DNA of 64,000 nucleotides from Chitinophagales bacterium (GCA_015655015.1 JAATFV010000023.1:1-64000); one strand, 5' to 3'; positions 8,259-18,105 are shown, numbered from the stretch's first letter. Made by a program: numbers and translations. The notes: generated by a model not told the origin, from the sequence alone.

Positions 8259-10460
8259 TTATTCAATTACCAGCCAGGTATACCCGCTCGCAGGGATCTT
8301 CACCTTCACCGTTACATGGAAGGAACGATCCAGGGTATACACCCTGGCCGGGCCATCCTCCACCCGGACCTTCGCCGTTTGGCCGAGCCCTGTATAATAA
8401 AGGGGCAGCTCGATGTCCTGCTCCACCGGGCGATCCAAAGGATTGTATAACAGCGCCAGCCCCCTTTCTCTCCCGGTTGTAGCCACATGCATGATCCCAT
8501 CCCAATCATTCCCATCCGGACGTCGCAGGTGAATGATATCCCCATTCAGGATCTCCCGGTGTTGTTTATACCAGCCGATCACCCGGCTGACGGTCCGGCG
8601 GGTACTATCGGTGTCGTACAGCCGTGGCCCCCGGTAACAGGCCTGTACCCCCGCTCCATAATACTGCATCATCAGCTGCCGGTAGTCGGTCAGATGTTCG
8701 CTGAGCGGCTCCAGCACAGACTCCGGTCCTCCTCCGTGATACTCCGTCAGGGGCACAAAACCCCAGCACATGGAAGGTATCTTATTCCACAGCCCGTCAT
8801 AGATATTCTGGCGGTTGAGTATTTTCTGCTGCGCCCGGCTCAGGGCGAAGTTCACTTCCCGGTAACCCAGCGGCATCTTATTGGCGCCGTCCAGGATATA
8901 CCAGTCCGGTGCATTGACATACACTCCATGCTCATTGCACCACCGGTACAGCCCCTTCTGGAGCTCCATCTGCTTCCACTGCGAATCCTCCAATCCCTTA
9001 TGCCCCGGATGCGTAACGGAAGCGCATACATCTCCGGGATAAGGACCATCATGCTCCAGCAGATCAAAACCTGCCTGGCTGATGAAATATTTGATCTTCT
9101 CCAGGTAAGAAAGGCCCCAGCGGCTGCCCAGGCAGGGAGCCTGCCCAAAAAAAGCCGCCGCATCCGGCTTCCCCGTCACCGGGTCTATCACATCATCCGA
9201 GTCGCTGATCCTCCGGGAGCTGAAAAGAGAGTACCCACCGATCCGGATACCTTTCTGATGCGCATACCCCGCCAAAGCCTTCCATCGCCTGATATTTTGC
9301 TCCGTAGTGTCCTCGATATTACAGTGACTGCCAAAGCTGAGGATCAGCATCTCATACCCGGTCGCCGCACACTGGTCCACGGCTTGTCTGACTTCCTCAT
9401 CATTCCGGCTGATAAGATGCATGAAGATGGGGTTCTCCGTGGTCCAGGGAGCGATGGTCCGGTACATTCTGCGGATGCTGAGCCCCCGCCGTTCCCTGTC
9501 ATAGCTATCGATCAGCAATTCCTGGGTACGCACCGAATGAAAAGATTCTCCGGGAGCTAATACTACGCCGGGCCCTTTCTCCGGATAGATCTCCAGCAGG
9601 CAGGGTGTCTGGTACCGGTAATGTACCTGGGAAGTATAAGTGGAGTCCGCTTTCCAATGGGTGGTCTGATCGCTGAGATGATAGACGCCTGCGTTATTAA
9701 AGGCATAATTGGTTTCCACATAGAGGCCATGCTGCGTGGCCATTTGCTCTTTATCTCCTTCTACGGAGCTTTCCTCTTCCACGACTCCCAGGATCTCATT
9801 GACGACCCTGTCCAGCCGGAGGACATGAGAACTGTTGTTGTCGACCGACAGCCATTTTACGATCAGCGGAATGCCGTCATACAATTCATAATGTACCTGG
9901 ACCACCACACCCCTGAGGCTGTCCACTCCCGCCCGGTAGGTAAAGGTCAGCAGAATACCCGCTGCAGGCTGCCGGTTACCGGCCCATCCAACCGGCTTCC
10001 AGTCCAGGTAAGGCTTTAATGCCGACACCGTATAGGATTGATACTGAAAGTCACTTCCATGCGCCTTCAGGGAATCCAGCCAGGCAGGCAACAAATAGGC
10101 GTTCTCTTTCTGACCATATAACCCGCCTACCGGGTACTCCTTCCCATCGATATGGATCCGGGCCTCGGCTTTGATTGACCGTAACAGCTCCTGCCCGTTG
10201 CTCAGATTCTTAAAGCTGACACAGGCCAGGTTGGGCTGCAGCCGGAAGACTCTTTTGAGCAGCCCGTTGCTGAGGATCAATTCCTTTCCCTTGTCATTGG
10301 TCAACACTTCCGCTTTCTGTGCAGGCGGGTTGATCAGCCAGTCGGAGGAATATCCCTTTTCCTGCGTTGCCGTCCAGGCCGTCACCTGCCCCGTCGCCAG
10401 TTGCCATCCCATCAGGGAAGTCAACAGGCAACAGTTTAACTTTCGGATAGCCACCTTCAT
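8259..10460 (-). CDS. Clan GH-D-like glycoside hydrolase (alpha-galactosidase-like)
   Basis: This 733-residue secreted protein has a signal peptide (residues 1-25). An N-terminal beta-sandwich-like half (about 40-330) is followed by a TIM-barrel-like half containing GYEMLILSFGSH, a candidate acidic site at FDLLEHDGPYPGD and WGFVPLTEYHGGG, and a C-terminal beta domain (about 650-733). The architecture is that of GH36/GH27-related enzymes, which remove alpha-linked galactose or related sugars. I assign the clan with moderate confidence and not the substrate. It lies between the GH3 fusion and the esterase on the same strand with short gaps (65 and 16 bases), consistent with one operon. Confidence 0.6.
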   Translation of the reverse strand: MKVAIRKLNCCLLTSLMGWQLATGQVTAWTATQEKGYSSDWLINPPAQKAEVLTNDKGKELILSNGLLKRVFRLQPNLACVSFKNLSNGQELLRSIKAEARIHIDGKEYPVGGLYGQKENAYLLPAWLDSLKAHGSDFQYQSYTVSALKPYLDWKPVGWAGNRQPAAGILLTFTYRAGVDSLRGVVVQVHYELYDGIPLIVKWLSVDNNSSHVLRLDRVVNEILGVVEEESSVEGDKEQMATQHGLYVETNYAFNNAGVYHLSDQTTHWKADSTYTSQVHYRYQTPCLLEIYPEKGPGVVLAPGESFHSVRTQELLIDSYDRERRGLSIRRMYRTIAPWTTENPIFMHLISRNDEEVRQAVDQCAATGYEMLILSFGSHCNIEDTTEQNIRRWKALAGYAHQKGIRIGGYSLFSSRRISDSDDVIDPVTGKPDAAAFFGQAPCLGSRWGLSYLEKIKYFISQAGFDLLEHDGPYPGDVCASVTHPGHKGLEDSQWKQMELQKGLYRWCNEHGVYVNAPDWYILDGANKMPLGYREVNFALSRAQQKILNRQNIYDGLWNKIPSMCWGFVPLTEYHGGGPESVLEPLSEHLTDYRQLMMQYYGAGVQACYRGPRLYDTDSTRRTVSRVIGWYKQHREILNGDIIHLRRPDGNDWDGIMHVATTGRERGLALLYNPLDRPVEQDIELPLYYTGLGQTAKVRVEDGPARVYTLDRSFHVTVKVKIPASGYTWLVIE

Positions 10461-10525
10461 ATAGAATACATTTTTACATCAATAATTACGTTGACCTCGC
10501 CATTGTCCGGCCCAACCGATCCACA

Positions 10526-13500
10526 TCACTTCACCACGGTCCCCGCCAATAACAGGTAGCCCACATACCCTGCACTCTCCCGGTATTTCCCCGGATCGGT
10601 TTTGTAATCGCTGACATTCGCGCCCAGCAATGATTTTTTATCAGGTATTACCGACGACAAACGGAATTCCACCGTATGCTCCCCGGGCGAAAGATCCGAT
10701 AGCAGCACATAATGAGGACGCCAGTAAGTGGCAAAAGCGTCAAAACGGGTCACCGACTGGTAAGGATTGCCGTCGAGCTGTACATCCCAGGTGCCGCTGC
10801 CCGGCCCGATCACATCATACAGCCCCACCATCGTGCCCCTGAACTTTATGACAATCGCAGATCCCGGATGATCCGTCTTCAGCAAAACAGGAAAAGGCTC
10901 GGGAGACAAGCTGCCGGCATTCTCTTTCGCCGGCGGCACGATCGTCCATTCCCCCGTTCTGGAAAGTTGCCCGGCAGGGATCATCTGCACCTCTTCCAGC
11001 CGGTCAGGCGATAGGGGAGCGGGCAGGTCGTGCGGTCCGGTCTTATTAATAGGCGCCATAATACGGGCCATCTGCTGCAGGCTCCGGGCCAGCGCTTCCG
11101 TATACAGCCGGTGCCCCGTCTGTGGATAGGGATGAACGTTATCTGCTGAAAAAACCATCTTATCCGGATAATCTTCCTGTTTCCCCTTAAATACCAGCTT
11201 GCCTTCAGCAAACAGCGCCGTTATCCCCAGGCACATGTCCACGGAAGGAATATGATAATATTCCGCCACATCTTCCATGGCCCGGGCAGCCGGGGGAAGT
11301 TTCCCCTCGCTGAGCACCGGCGCCATCTCGGCCGTCATGGTGTATACAAAACAAATGTCGGTCGATGGATTGTTCTTCCAGATCTGCCGTACAATTCCCT
11401 CCATCGTCTCATGAATGGTGGCCGGATCGGTATCCTTGTCATTGACGGCAAATTCGACGAAGACAAGATCCGGATGCTGGTCCAATACCTGCTTTTTCAG
11501 GCGGAAACAGCCCAGGTCCGACCGTGTGCCCCCAACACCGGCATTGATCGCAGATATTTTGGCAGAGGGATATTGTTTTTGCAGCCAGGCTGCCGATTGC
11601 TCCCGGTATCCATTACCCGCCTGGGTAATGCTGCCGCCCAGGTAAGCGATGATGACAGGCTGCCCCGCCTTCAGTCTGGCAAAGACATTCGGCAGCCCAT
11701 TCCGGGGCCGGCATTCACGAACAGCGGACAAAGAATCCATAGGTGCGGTTAAGAGCGGGACTCCCCGGCTCCTGACCACGGGGTCATAGCTGCTCAGGTC
11801 GACCGGCGACACCCCTCGCATCGGTTTCTCTCCCAACAATGCCCGGATCACGGCCTTATGCATGACCGGCGTATTGGAATAAGCATTGATACAGGTATTC
11901 ACCCGTTGAAAATACTCGTTGACCAGGTACGGGCTTCCCAGGGATACGACAATGATCTTTTCCTTCGGCATCGCGTTGATAGCCCACACCGACTGGGCCT
12001 CGTCATCCCACAATTGCAGCGGCCCGAAAGGCGCATGCGGCGATCTTGCCACCACAAAAATGATCCGGTCATATTTTGAAGGGGAGTCATCCGTCCAGCC
12101 CTGTGTCTCATAAAGGATATTATGCCGGAAGTCTACGTCAAATCCTTTTTCCCGCAGACCCTGTGCAAAATGTTTGATCCCCCCGAGCTGCTCATCACCT
12201 CCCTTTCTTCCCACAGGCGCCACCCCGACCACTAATATTTTTTTGTCTTTTCCCAAACGAAGCGGCAGGGCCTGAGTACGATCTCTTACCAGGGTAACGG
12301 CTGCGTCACAGATGGCGTCCGCTGTCTCCTCCGCCTGTTTTTTGTCGGTTGCAGTAAGAGGGATCAATAATTTTCTTTCCTTGTCCAGGATACCAAACCG
12401 CTCCTTCATCGCCCACACTCTCTGCACCGCATCATCCAGTCTTGCCATCGGGATCTCTCCTCTTTTGATCCTTGCCTCCACCGTGTCCATGAACCGGTAA
12501 GAAGGCCATAACAGTACATCCACACCCGCCAGAAAACTATGCACTTCCCCTTCCAGCGCATCATCGTAATAACCCCGGAAACCGCCCATGGTCATCGCAT
12601 CCGACACAATAACACCTTTAAATCCCATCTCTCCTTTCAGGAGCCCGGTCAGCAATTCTTTCGACAGGGTAGCCGGGGGATAAAAACCATTTATTTTTTC
12701 GGTCTGGTAAGAAGGTAATGTGATATGGCCCGGCATGATACAGGCGACTCCACTGTCGATCAGCGCCTGGAATACCTTGCCATGCTGTTGTTTCCATACG
12801 GCAAACGGAAGCGAATTGCAGGAAGTCAGTAAATGCTGGTCCCTCGAATCGACCCCGTCCCCGGGAAAATGTTTGATGGTAGCGGCAACCCCATTGTCCT
12901 GCAGCCCCCGTATCTGCTGACTGAGCAGCCGGATAGCACGATCCGCATCATCCCCGATACTGCGGACATTCATGATCGGGTTCAGCGGGTTCACATTAAG
13001 GTCTGCTACAGGATGTAACACCCATTTTACGCCTATCGACCGGCATTCTTTCGCTACCGTTGCGCCATAGGAGTAGGCCAGTGCCGGAGAATTGGCCGCC
13101 CCCAGCGCCATCTCATTAGGGAAAGACGTCATGCCCGGTATGTTGATCCCCGACTCATAATCTTCCTGGAACAGCAGCGGCAGCTCACTGGCAGCCTGGT
13201 ATTCCTGCGTTCGTTGACGGATATGCGCTAACTTATCGGCAGGGGCGATCCCCTCCCATAATTTCCAGCCCATAAAGTACCCCCCGACCGGGTATTTTTT
13301 AAAATAAGCAGGCAGCAAGCCGCCGCCAAGCTTCAGCTCCAGCGTCCTGTCGGGTAGCATCAGCATGGTCTGCCCGATCTTTTGACGGAGCGTCAGTTTC
13401 TTCCAACTGCTGTCTTTCGGAAGGACGGGGCCTGACAACTCCGATCGGACTGACAGATCTGACTGGCCGGACGATCCTGACTGAACGGACAACCCTGACT

Positions 13501-13645
13501 GGTCTGACGATCCTGACTGGTCTGACGATCCTGACTGTACGAACGATCCTGACCGGACGGCTCCCATTGCACCCGGCACACTTATGCGCACAAACCCGCC
13601 CAGGACAAGCAATAACAGCAGGCCGCAACAAATTTTTTGTAACAT
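10526..13645 (-). CDS. GH3 glycosidase fused to an SGNH/GDSL esterase
   Basis: This 1039-residue exported protein has several parts. After a signal peptide (1-28) comes a Ser/Gln/Gly repeat linker (about 31-73). The GH3 catalytic domain (about 80-420) has KHFPGDG (258-264), the Asp269/His271 dyad typical of the N-acetylglucosaminidase-type GH3 branch, and the nucleophile loop VSDAMTM (Asp349). A GH3 C-terminal alpha/beta domain (about 450-610) follows. The SGNH hydrolase domain (about 640-860) has AYLGGSITQAG (Ser672), NAGVGGTRSD and DNVHPYPQTGH (Asp835, His838). A C-terminal beta-sandwich completes it. The enzyme could remove an acyl group and the sugar beneath it in one polypeptide. Confidence 0.88.
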   Translation of the reverse strand: MLQKICCGLLLLLVLGGFVRISVPGAMGAVRSGSFVQSGSSDQSGSSDQSGLSVQSGSSGQSDLSVRSELSGPVLPKDSSWKKLTLRQKIGQTMLMLPDRTLELKLGGGLLPAYFKKYPVGGYFMGWKLWEGIAPADKLAHIRQRTQEYQAASELPLLFQEDYESGINIPGMTSFPNEMALGAANSPALAYSYGATVAKECRSIGVKWVLHPVADLNVNPLNPIMNVRSIGDDADRAIRLLSQQIRGLQDNGVAATIKHFPGDGVDSRDQHLLTSCNSLPFAVWKQQHGKVFQALIDSGVACIMPGHITLPSYQTEKINGFYPPATLSKELLTGLLKGEMGFKGVIVSDAMTMGGFRGYYDDALEGEVHSFLAGVDVLLWPSYRFMDTVEARIKRGEIPMARLDDAVQRVWAMKERFGILDKERKLLIPLTATDKKQAEETADAICDAAVTLVRDRTQALPLRLGKDKKILVVGVAPVGRKGGDEQLGGIKHFAQGLREKGFDVDFRHNILYETQGWTDDSPSKYDRIIFVVARSPHAPFGPLQLWDDEAQSVWAINAMPKEKIIVVSLGSPYLVNEYFQRVNTCINAYSNTPVMHKAVIRALLGEKPMRGVSPVDLSSYDPVVRSRGVPLLTAPMDSLSAVRECRPRNGLPNVFARLKAGQPVIIAYLGGSITQAGNGYREQSAAWLQKQYPSAKISAINAGVGGTRSDLGCFRLKKQVLDQHPDLVFVEFAVNDKDTDPATIHETMEGIVRQIWKNNPSTDICFVYTMTAEMAPVLSEGKLPPAARAMEDVAEYYHIPSVDMCLGITALFAEGKLVFKGKQEDYPDKMVFSADNVHPYPQTGHRLYTEALARSLQQMARIMAPINKTGPHDLPAPLSPDRLEEVQMIPAGQLSRTGEWTIVPPAKENAGSLSPEPFPVLLKTDHPGSAIVIKFRGTMVGLYDVIGPGSGTWDVQLDGNPYQSVTRFDAFATYWRPHYVLLSDLSPGEHTVEFRLSSVIPDKKSLLGANVSDYKTDPGKYRESAGYVGYLLLAGTVVK
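13418..13575. repeat. 18-bp in-frame tandem repeat (GH3 N-terminal linker)
   Basis: Units related to TCTGACGATCCTGACTGG repeat seven to eight times with substitutions (two adjacent copies are identical). They encode SGSSDQ/SGLSVQ-type hexapeptides between the signal peptide and the GH3 domain of the 10526-13645 gene. Eighteen-base steps keep the frame, so copy-number change would alter linker length only. Confidence 0.75.
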
Positions 13646-13652
13646 ATAATTA

Positions 13653-13705
13653 TTTTTTGATCAGCCTGCCTACGGTTTTTGGTCAGCCTGATTTTTGGTC
13701 AGCCC
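13653..13705. repeat. Short tandem repeat across the GH31-fusion stop codon
   Basis: TTTTTGGTCAGCCTG-like units occur three times (one with GATCAG, two with GGTCAG). They run from the gap before the GH3 gene into the last codons of the GH31 fusion and so write its C-terminal residues TKNQADQKP. Confidence 0.55.
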
Positions 13706-16700
13706 CATCTCCGAAAAAGGAATGGCTTTGAACCCGGGCAGCTTTTTATAGACCTCAGCATCTTTCTTCAGGGAAAAGTCAAGACCCGCCGCATTGACAA
13801 ATCCGGGGTCATCAGTCGTGATCAGATTGTTATCATGAATAGGCCCCCATTCGGCTTTACCATTATGCAGCTCTGCAACATTCACGAACACATTGTTCTC
13901 TATATCGTTGTGCTGCGGCAGCTCAGGATGGTTCCTGAAATAACCGGCCAGCCAGGGATAAGCAGTAGAGTAGGGGGGGCGGTCATACCCCGCCTGGCGG
14001 AGCCGGAACGGGAACAGCCCTCCGGAGTCCAGCACATGTTTAGACCAGTTCGACAACCGGTCATCCAGGTGAAAAGACATCCTGGAATCAACAAAGATAT
14101 TGTTGAGGATATGATTGTAACTCCCTCCTCCCACCATGATGGTCCGGGTCCCGGCCTTATAAAATACATTTCCATATACTTCCGAGCCACAGGCCCCATC
14201 ATCGAAGTACACCGCCATGGTCATTCCCAGATGCCCGATATTTTCGAAAAAATTCCAGCGGATGATATTGCCGGATTCCGAAGGATCACGGCCCATATAA
14301 ACAGCTCCCTGGTCATCTACAAAATGGCAGGCCTCACGGATCGTATTGTATTCGAGCAGGTGATTGTTGCCGTGAAGATAAATGGCTGTTGCGGGACAGG
14401 AATTAAAAAGACAGTGCCGGATAATATTGCCGACCCCATCCACATTGACAGGGGACTTATAGGAATAATCGATGCGGCCGCAGTTCGTAAATTCACAGTT
14501 ATCTACATAATTGCCCGCCGGAGTCAGCGTGACCCGGTCACCTCCGCCTAAACTGATCCCTCCGCAGCCGGTATTCTCGATTTTACAGCCGGTCACCCCA
14601 TTGTTCTTTCCTCCATCGCGGTTGAATACCGTATTCTCATACAATAGTTCATGCAGGCTGCCCAGTCGTCCGGATAATGGTTCATTCGGACAGACCGGAT
14701 CAAAAGGATCCGGAAGGCGATGTGTTCTCTCCGGTTGACTGCCCATACCGATGCAGACCCCTACAACCCCCATATTCCGGATCGTACAATTTTCTATCTT
14801 ATTGGACAAAGTACGCTCCATATAAATGCCGATACCACGCCCGGCTTCGAAACGGATCCCTGCAAACCGCACAAAACTGGCGCCCTTCAGGCTTACAAGC
14901 GCATCTTCCAGTTTCGATACCAGGATGGTATCGGTCGGCTGCAAGGGGGCAAAAGGGTAGAAATACAATTTCCCCTTCCGGTGATCGATATAGTATTCCC
15001 CCGGCTGGTCCAGCTCCTGGGGTATATTGTAAAAATAATACTGGCTCCATTCCTGTCCTCCGGAAATACGGAACGGATGGACATCACCAAAACGAACAGT
15101 ACCTGTAACAGTATCTGCCGAGCCTAGCCGAAGCTGATCCGTAGCCCAGGCATAGCTGAAGTTCCCCGCTGCGATGATGTCCGGGTCGCCGGCCCATAAC
15201 GCCAGCTTTTTCTTATCGAAGCGGATGCTGCCCGGATGGCCTTCGCCCTTGTCCGCCACATCGCCGGTATCGATCTTTATTTTATTATCATTTGGATAAC
15301 GGGCGAGATGATACGGCCTGCCATTGATGAACAGCTCCATAGCCGCATTTACATAGGGCCGGCGAAATCCCGTTATCCCGTTGACGCCATAGTCCGTAAT
15401 ACCCAGCGCCCGCAGGTCGATCTCCCTGATCGGGGGAATGACCTGCTTCGCAAAAAGACGTTTGTCCGCCTCTTCTGACAACGCTGTTACTTTACCCGCC
15501 GGGATCTTTTTCCCGCCGCTGATGAGGATCGTCTCGCCCGGATAGGCCGTGAAAATAACAGGAGCCTCTTCCGTCCCCGAATCCTCCGGCCCCAATACAA
15601 AACCAGCCGGCAGCTCATAGATCCCTCCCCGCAGCCGAACCGTGACGCCATTTTTCAAAAGAGCTGCTGACCTGGCCTTGTCGGCAATAGTGCCCCCGAT
15701 CAGACCTGACCGCAATTTCCGGATCGCCCCCCTGGCTTCTTCCAACGAAGTGAACGGATGCCGGATCGAGCCGTCAGCATGCCCCTTACCAGGGTGATTA
15801 GAAACATACAGGAACAGCGTATCGTCCTTCTTATCATACCCAACCGACCCTGCAGCTCCAGCCGGGGCCGTCATAAATTTCCAGGCAAAGCTGTTATACC
15901 CTTTCGGCGAAAAATTCCCCGTCCGGGTACCCACCCGCCCTTCCCATTGTCCTTTCTTATTTTTATCGACACTCAGCGGATACCACGCATACCCCCCCTT
16001 TTCATAATCAAAAGTCTCCCCATCATCATCATAAAGACGAAAGCTGCCGGGTTTCTCCCCATAGAACCGAATTTCAAGTGGCAGAGATTCTCCCGAACGG
16101 GGAGTTTGTAATACCGGGGGGATCATGGGAATGATACCGCCATCCTTTACATATAATGGTATCCGGTCCAGTCCCGGTGTTATTTCGATCACCTGCCCGT
16201 CCCCAATATAATTGCCGGTATAGAAATCATACCACTTACCCGCCGGCAACACCAGCTTACGGGTCTTCTCCCCGGCGAAGAGCGGCGCTACAAGCAGGTA
16301 ATCACCCACCATGAACTGATCTTTACAATCGGCTGTATCGACAAATCCGGGTACCAGGTTCATCGCCCGTACCGGCGGAACGCCCTCGAAATAGTACCGG
16401 GCAAAAGAAGTATAGAGATAAGGGAACAGCTGCATCCGCAGTTTGGCCGCCTCCTCCACCTGCCGCGCCACCTCCGGATAGCTCCAGGGCTTGGTGCCGT
16501 CCTGCCAGGCATTGATCATAGCCATGGGCGAGAAACAAACAGTTTGTATCCGGCGCAGCCATTCTTCCGCCGACCCCGAAGAACGCACCTCCGGCGTCCA
16601 GAGCACCCCGATAAAGCTGCTATTGCACATAGCCGTTATAAAATCCCGGTGATCATAATAATCGTCATACAGCACATAAGGCAGCGAAGAGCTGCCCGCA

Positions 16701-17980
16701 TTGCTGGCCCTGGCCAGGCCATACGTTCTCTTGTTTCTTTCCTTATACCAGCCCGCCACCTGTCTTTGCCATTCCAGTCCGAATACCTGGCGCATCTGCT
16801 CTCCGTCCAGACCGGATGGAAAGCTGGCAATATCCGGCCACAGCCATTTGTCAAAGCCGTCTATCTCATCGATCTTATAACCGGCTACCCCGATATCCAT
16901 ATGTTGTTGAGCAAAGAGTGCCTTGAGGATCGATCTTGCATCCGGTGTATTGAGATCAGGCACCAGCCCGTTCCAAACCGTATGACTGCCGGAAAAAGGC
17001 TTGATAGCAGTATAGATGGATGAAGAAGGAGAGATGTAAGGGTTCAGCCAGAGATTGAGACGTATCCCCTTGTCCAGCATTTCTTTGGTAAATCCGGCAG
17101 GATCCGGAAATCTTTTCTTCTCCCACTCGAAGGTACAGGGATAGGACTTCGTCTGCCAGCCCGGTTCCAGCCCGATGAAGTTCAGGGGAAATCCGTGCTG
17201 CTCAAAAGCCGCCGCTTCTTTCCGGACATCTTCCTCCGTGGCAAGGGAGGGCATCCGCTGCGTAAACCCCAGCCCCCACTTAGGCGGCAGCACCCCTCCT
17301 CCGTTATACAGGTTGTAACGTTGCACCACCTCCAGGGGATCCTGACCGGCGAACACATACACTTCCGTACCGGTGGCGGGCACGAGGATCTCCACTGCAT
17401 CCGAATAAGGCTGCTCTTCCCAGCGGCTGTCCGTATTACGGTCATAGACCGTCGTCGGATGTTTTTGGTCCACCCGAACGCCCGTACCTGCATAAACCGT
17501 AACATACCGGGCGCTGTTGACCAACACCCCGTATCCTTTGTCGGACACATAGAACGGCACGGGCGCATGGGTCCGGCCATTATCGGCGCCCCCATAATGA
17601 TCCACATGCAGCTGGAGGATCCGCCCCCGCTGGTCCATAGTCTTGAAATTCAACCCCAGACCAAAGAGATGCTCGTTTTTTTGCAGCGGCAGACGGAGAT
17701 AGATCCGGCCCTGCCGCTTTTCTGCATAACAGTCTTCGGCAGGCAGCGGAAAAGGCCTGTCCCCCAGGTTTTTCAGGGCGTCCAAACGGGGCGAGGCGCC
17801 GGCCGCCCGGAGCAGGTCCATAGATTGAGCTTCCCCGATCTGTGCTTTCCATACTCCGGGGGCTACGGCCTCCCATCGCCATTTTACGGCCTGTGCCTGC
17901 AGAGGATAATTCATTACCAGCAACGTTACCGGCATGCAGAGTCCTAACCATAGGGCTTTAATGATCTTCTTATATTCCAT
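13670..17980 (-). CDS. GH31 glycosidase fused to a GH141-like parallel beta-helix
   Basis: I use the ATG at 17980 (1436 residues), which opens a normal signal peptide (MEYKKIIKALWLGLCMPVTL, then LQAQA). Residues ~30-700 are GH31: FGLGLNFKTMD, PPKWGLGFTQRM, the nucleophile region AGYKIDEIDGF (Asp371), a WTPEVRSSG region and the terminal beta-sheet domains. Residues ~722-1420 form a right-handed parallel beta-helix resembling GH141/pectate-lyase-like proteins: LRGGIYELPAGF, GNIIRHCLFNSCPATAIYLH and YNHILNNIFVDSRM rungs. Fusion of these two domain types is unusual. GH31 members cut alpha-linked glucose, xylose or galactose; GH141 includes fucosidase and xylanase activities. It follows SusD after about 125 bases. 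Confidence 0.85.
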   Translation of the reverse strand: MEYKKIIKALWLGLCMPVTLLVMNYPLQAQAVKWRWEAVAPGVWKAQIGEAQSMDLLRAAGASPRLDALKNLGDRPFPLPAEDCYAEKRQGRIYLRLPLQKNEHLFGLGLNFKTMDQRGRILQLHVDHYGGADNGRTHAPVPFYVSDKGYGVLVNSARYVTVYAGTGVRVDQKHPTTVYDRNTDSRWEEQPYSDAVEILVPATGTEVYVFAGQDPLEVVQRYNLYNGGGVLPPKWGLGFTQRMPSLATEEDVRKEAAAFEQHGFPLNFIGLEPGWQTKSYPCTFEWEKKRFPDPAGFTKEMLDKGIRLNLWLNPYISPSSSIYTAIKPFSGSHTVWNGLVPDLNTPDARSILKALFAQQHMDIGVAGYKIDEIDGFDKWLWPDIASFPSGLDGEQMRQVFGLEWQRQVAGWYKERNKRTYGLARASNAGSSSLPYVLYDDYYDHRDFITAMCNSSFIGVLWTPEVRSSGSAEEWLRRIQTVCFSPMAMINAWQDGTKPWSYPEVARQVEEAAKLRMQLFPYLYTSFARYYFEGVPPVRAMNLVPGFVDTADCKDQFMVGDYLLVAPLFAGEKTRKLVLPAGKWYDFYTGNYIGDGQVIEITPGLDRIPLYVKDGGIIPMIPPVLQTPRSGESLPLEIRFYGEKPGSFRLYDDDGETFDYEKGGYAWYPLSVDKNKKGQWEGRVGTRTGNFSPKGYNSFAWKFMTAPAGAAGSVGYDKKDDTLFLYVSNHPGKGHADGSIRHPFTSLEEARGAIRKLRSGLIGGTIADKARSAALLKNGVTVRLRGGIYELPAGFVLGPEDSGTEEAPVIFTAYPGETILISGGKKIPAGKVTALSEEADKRLFAKQVIPPIREIDLRALGITDYGVNGITGFRRPYVNAAMELFINGRPYHLARYPNDNKIKIDTGDVADKGEGHPGSIRFDKKKLALWAGDPDIIAAGNFSYAWATDQLRLGSADTVTGTVRFGDVHPFRISGGQEWSQYYFYNIPQELDQPGEYYIDHRKGKLYFYPFAPLQPTDTILVSKLEDALVSLKGASFVRFAGIRFEAGRGIGIYMERTLSNKIENCTIRNMGVVGVCIGMGSQPERTHRLPDPFDPVCPNEPLSGRLGSLHELLYENTVFNRDGGKNNGVTGCKIENTGCGGISLGGGDRVTLTPAGNYVDNCEFTNCGRIDYSYKSPVNVDGVGNIIRHCLFNSCPATAIYLHGNNHLLEYNTIREACHFVDDQGAVYMGRDPSESGNIIRWNFFENIGHLGMTMAVYFDDGACGSEVYGNVFYKAGTRTIMVGGGSYNHILNNIFVDSRMSFHLDDRLSNWSKHVLDSGGLFPFRLRQAGYDRPPYSTAYPWLAGYFRNHPELPQHNDIENNVFVNVAELHNGKAEWGPIHDNNLITTDDPGFVNAAGLDFSLKKDAEVYKKLPGFKAIPFSEMGLTKNQADQKP

Positions 17981-18029
17981 GTTGCAATTAACGTATTCTG
18001 TTGCAATTACCCCAGTCAATCACAAAATA

Positions 18030-18092
18030 CTTCTGTTGATCCCATTGCCGGTTTTCGGTTGATCCCATGGCCGGTTAATCCAATGATCTACC
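18030..18092. repeat. Tandem repeat between susD and the GH31 fusion
   Basis: TTGATCCCATTGCCGGTT is followed by TTGATCCCATGGCCGGTT and then a degenerate AATCCAATGATCTACCGG copy. It fills most of the gap between the SusD stop and the GH31 start. No terminator-like T-run is present. Confidence 0.5.
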
Positions 18093-18105
18093 GGCTGGTC
18101 CCTTC

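Noticed and set aside
8487-9560. Plus-strand 357-codon frame opposite the GH-D-like gene
   Set aside because: Opposite-strand shadow; amino acid composition is typical of reversed coding sequence.
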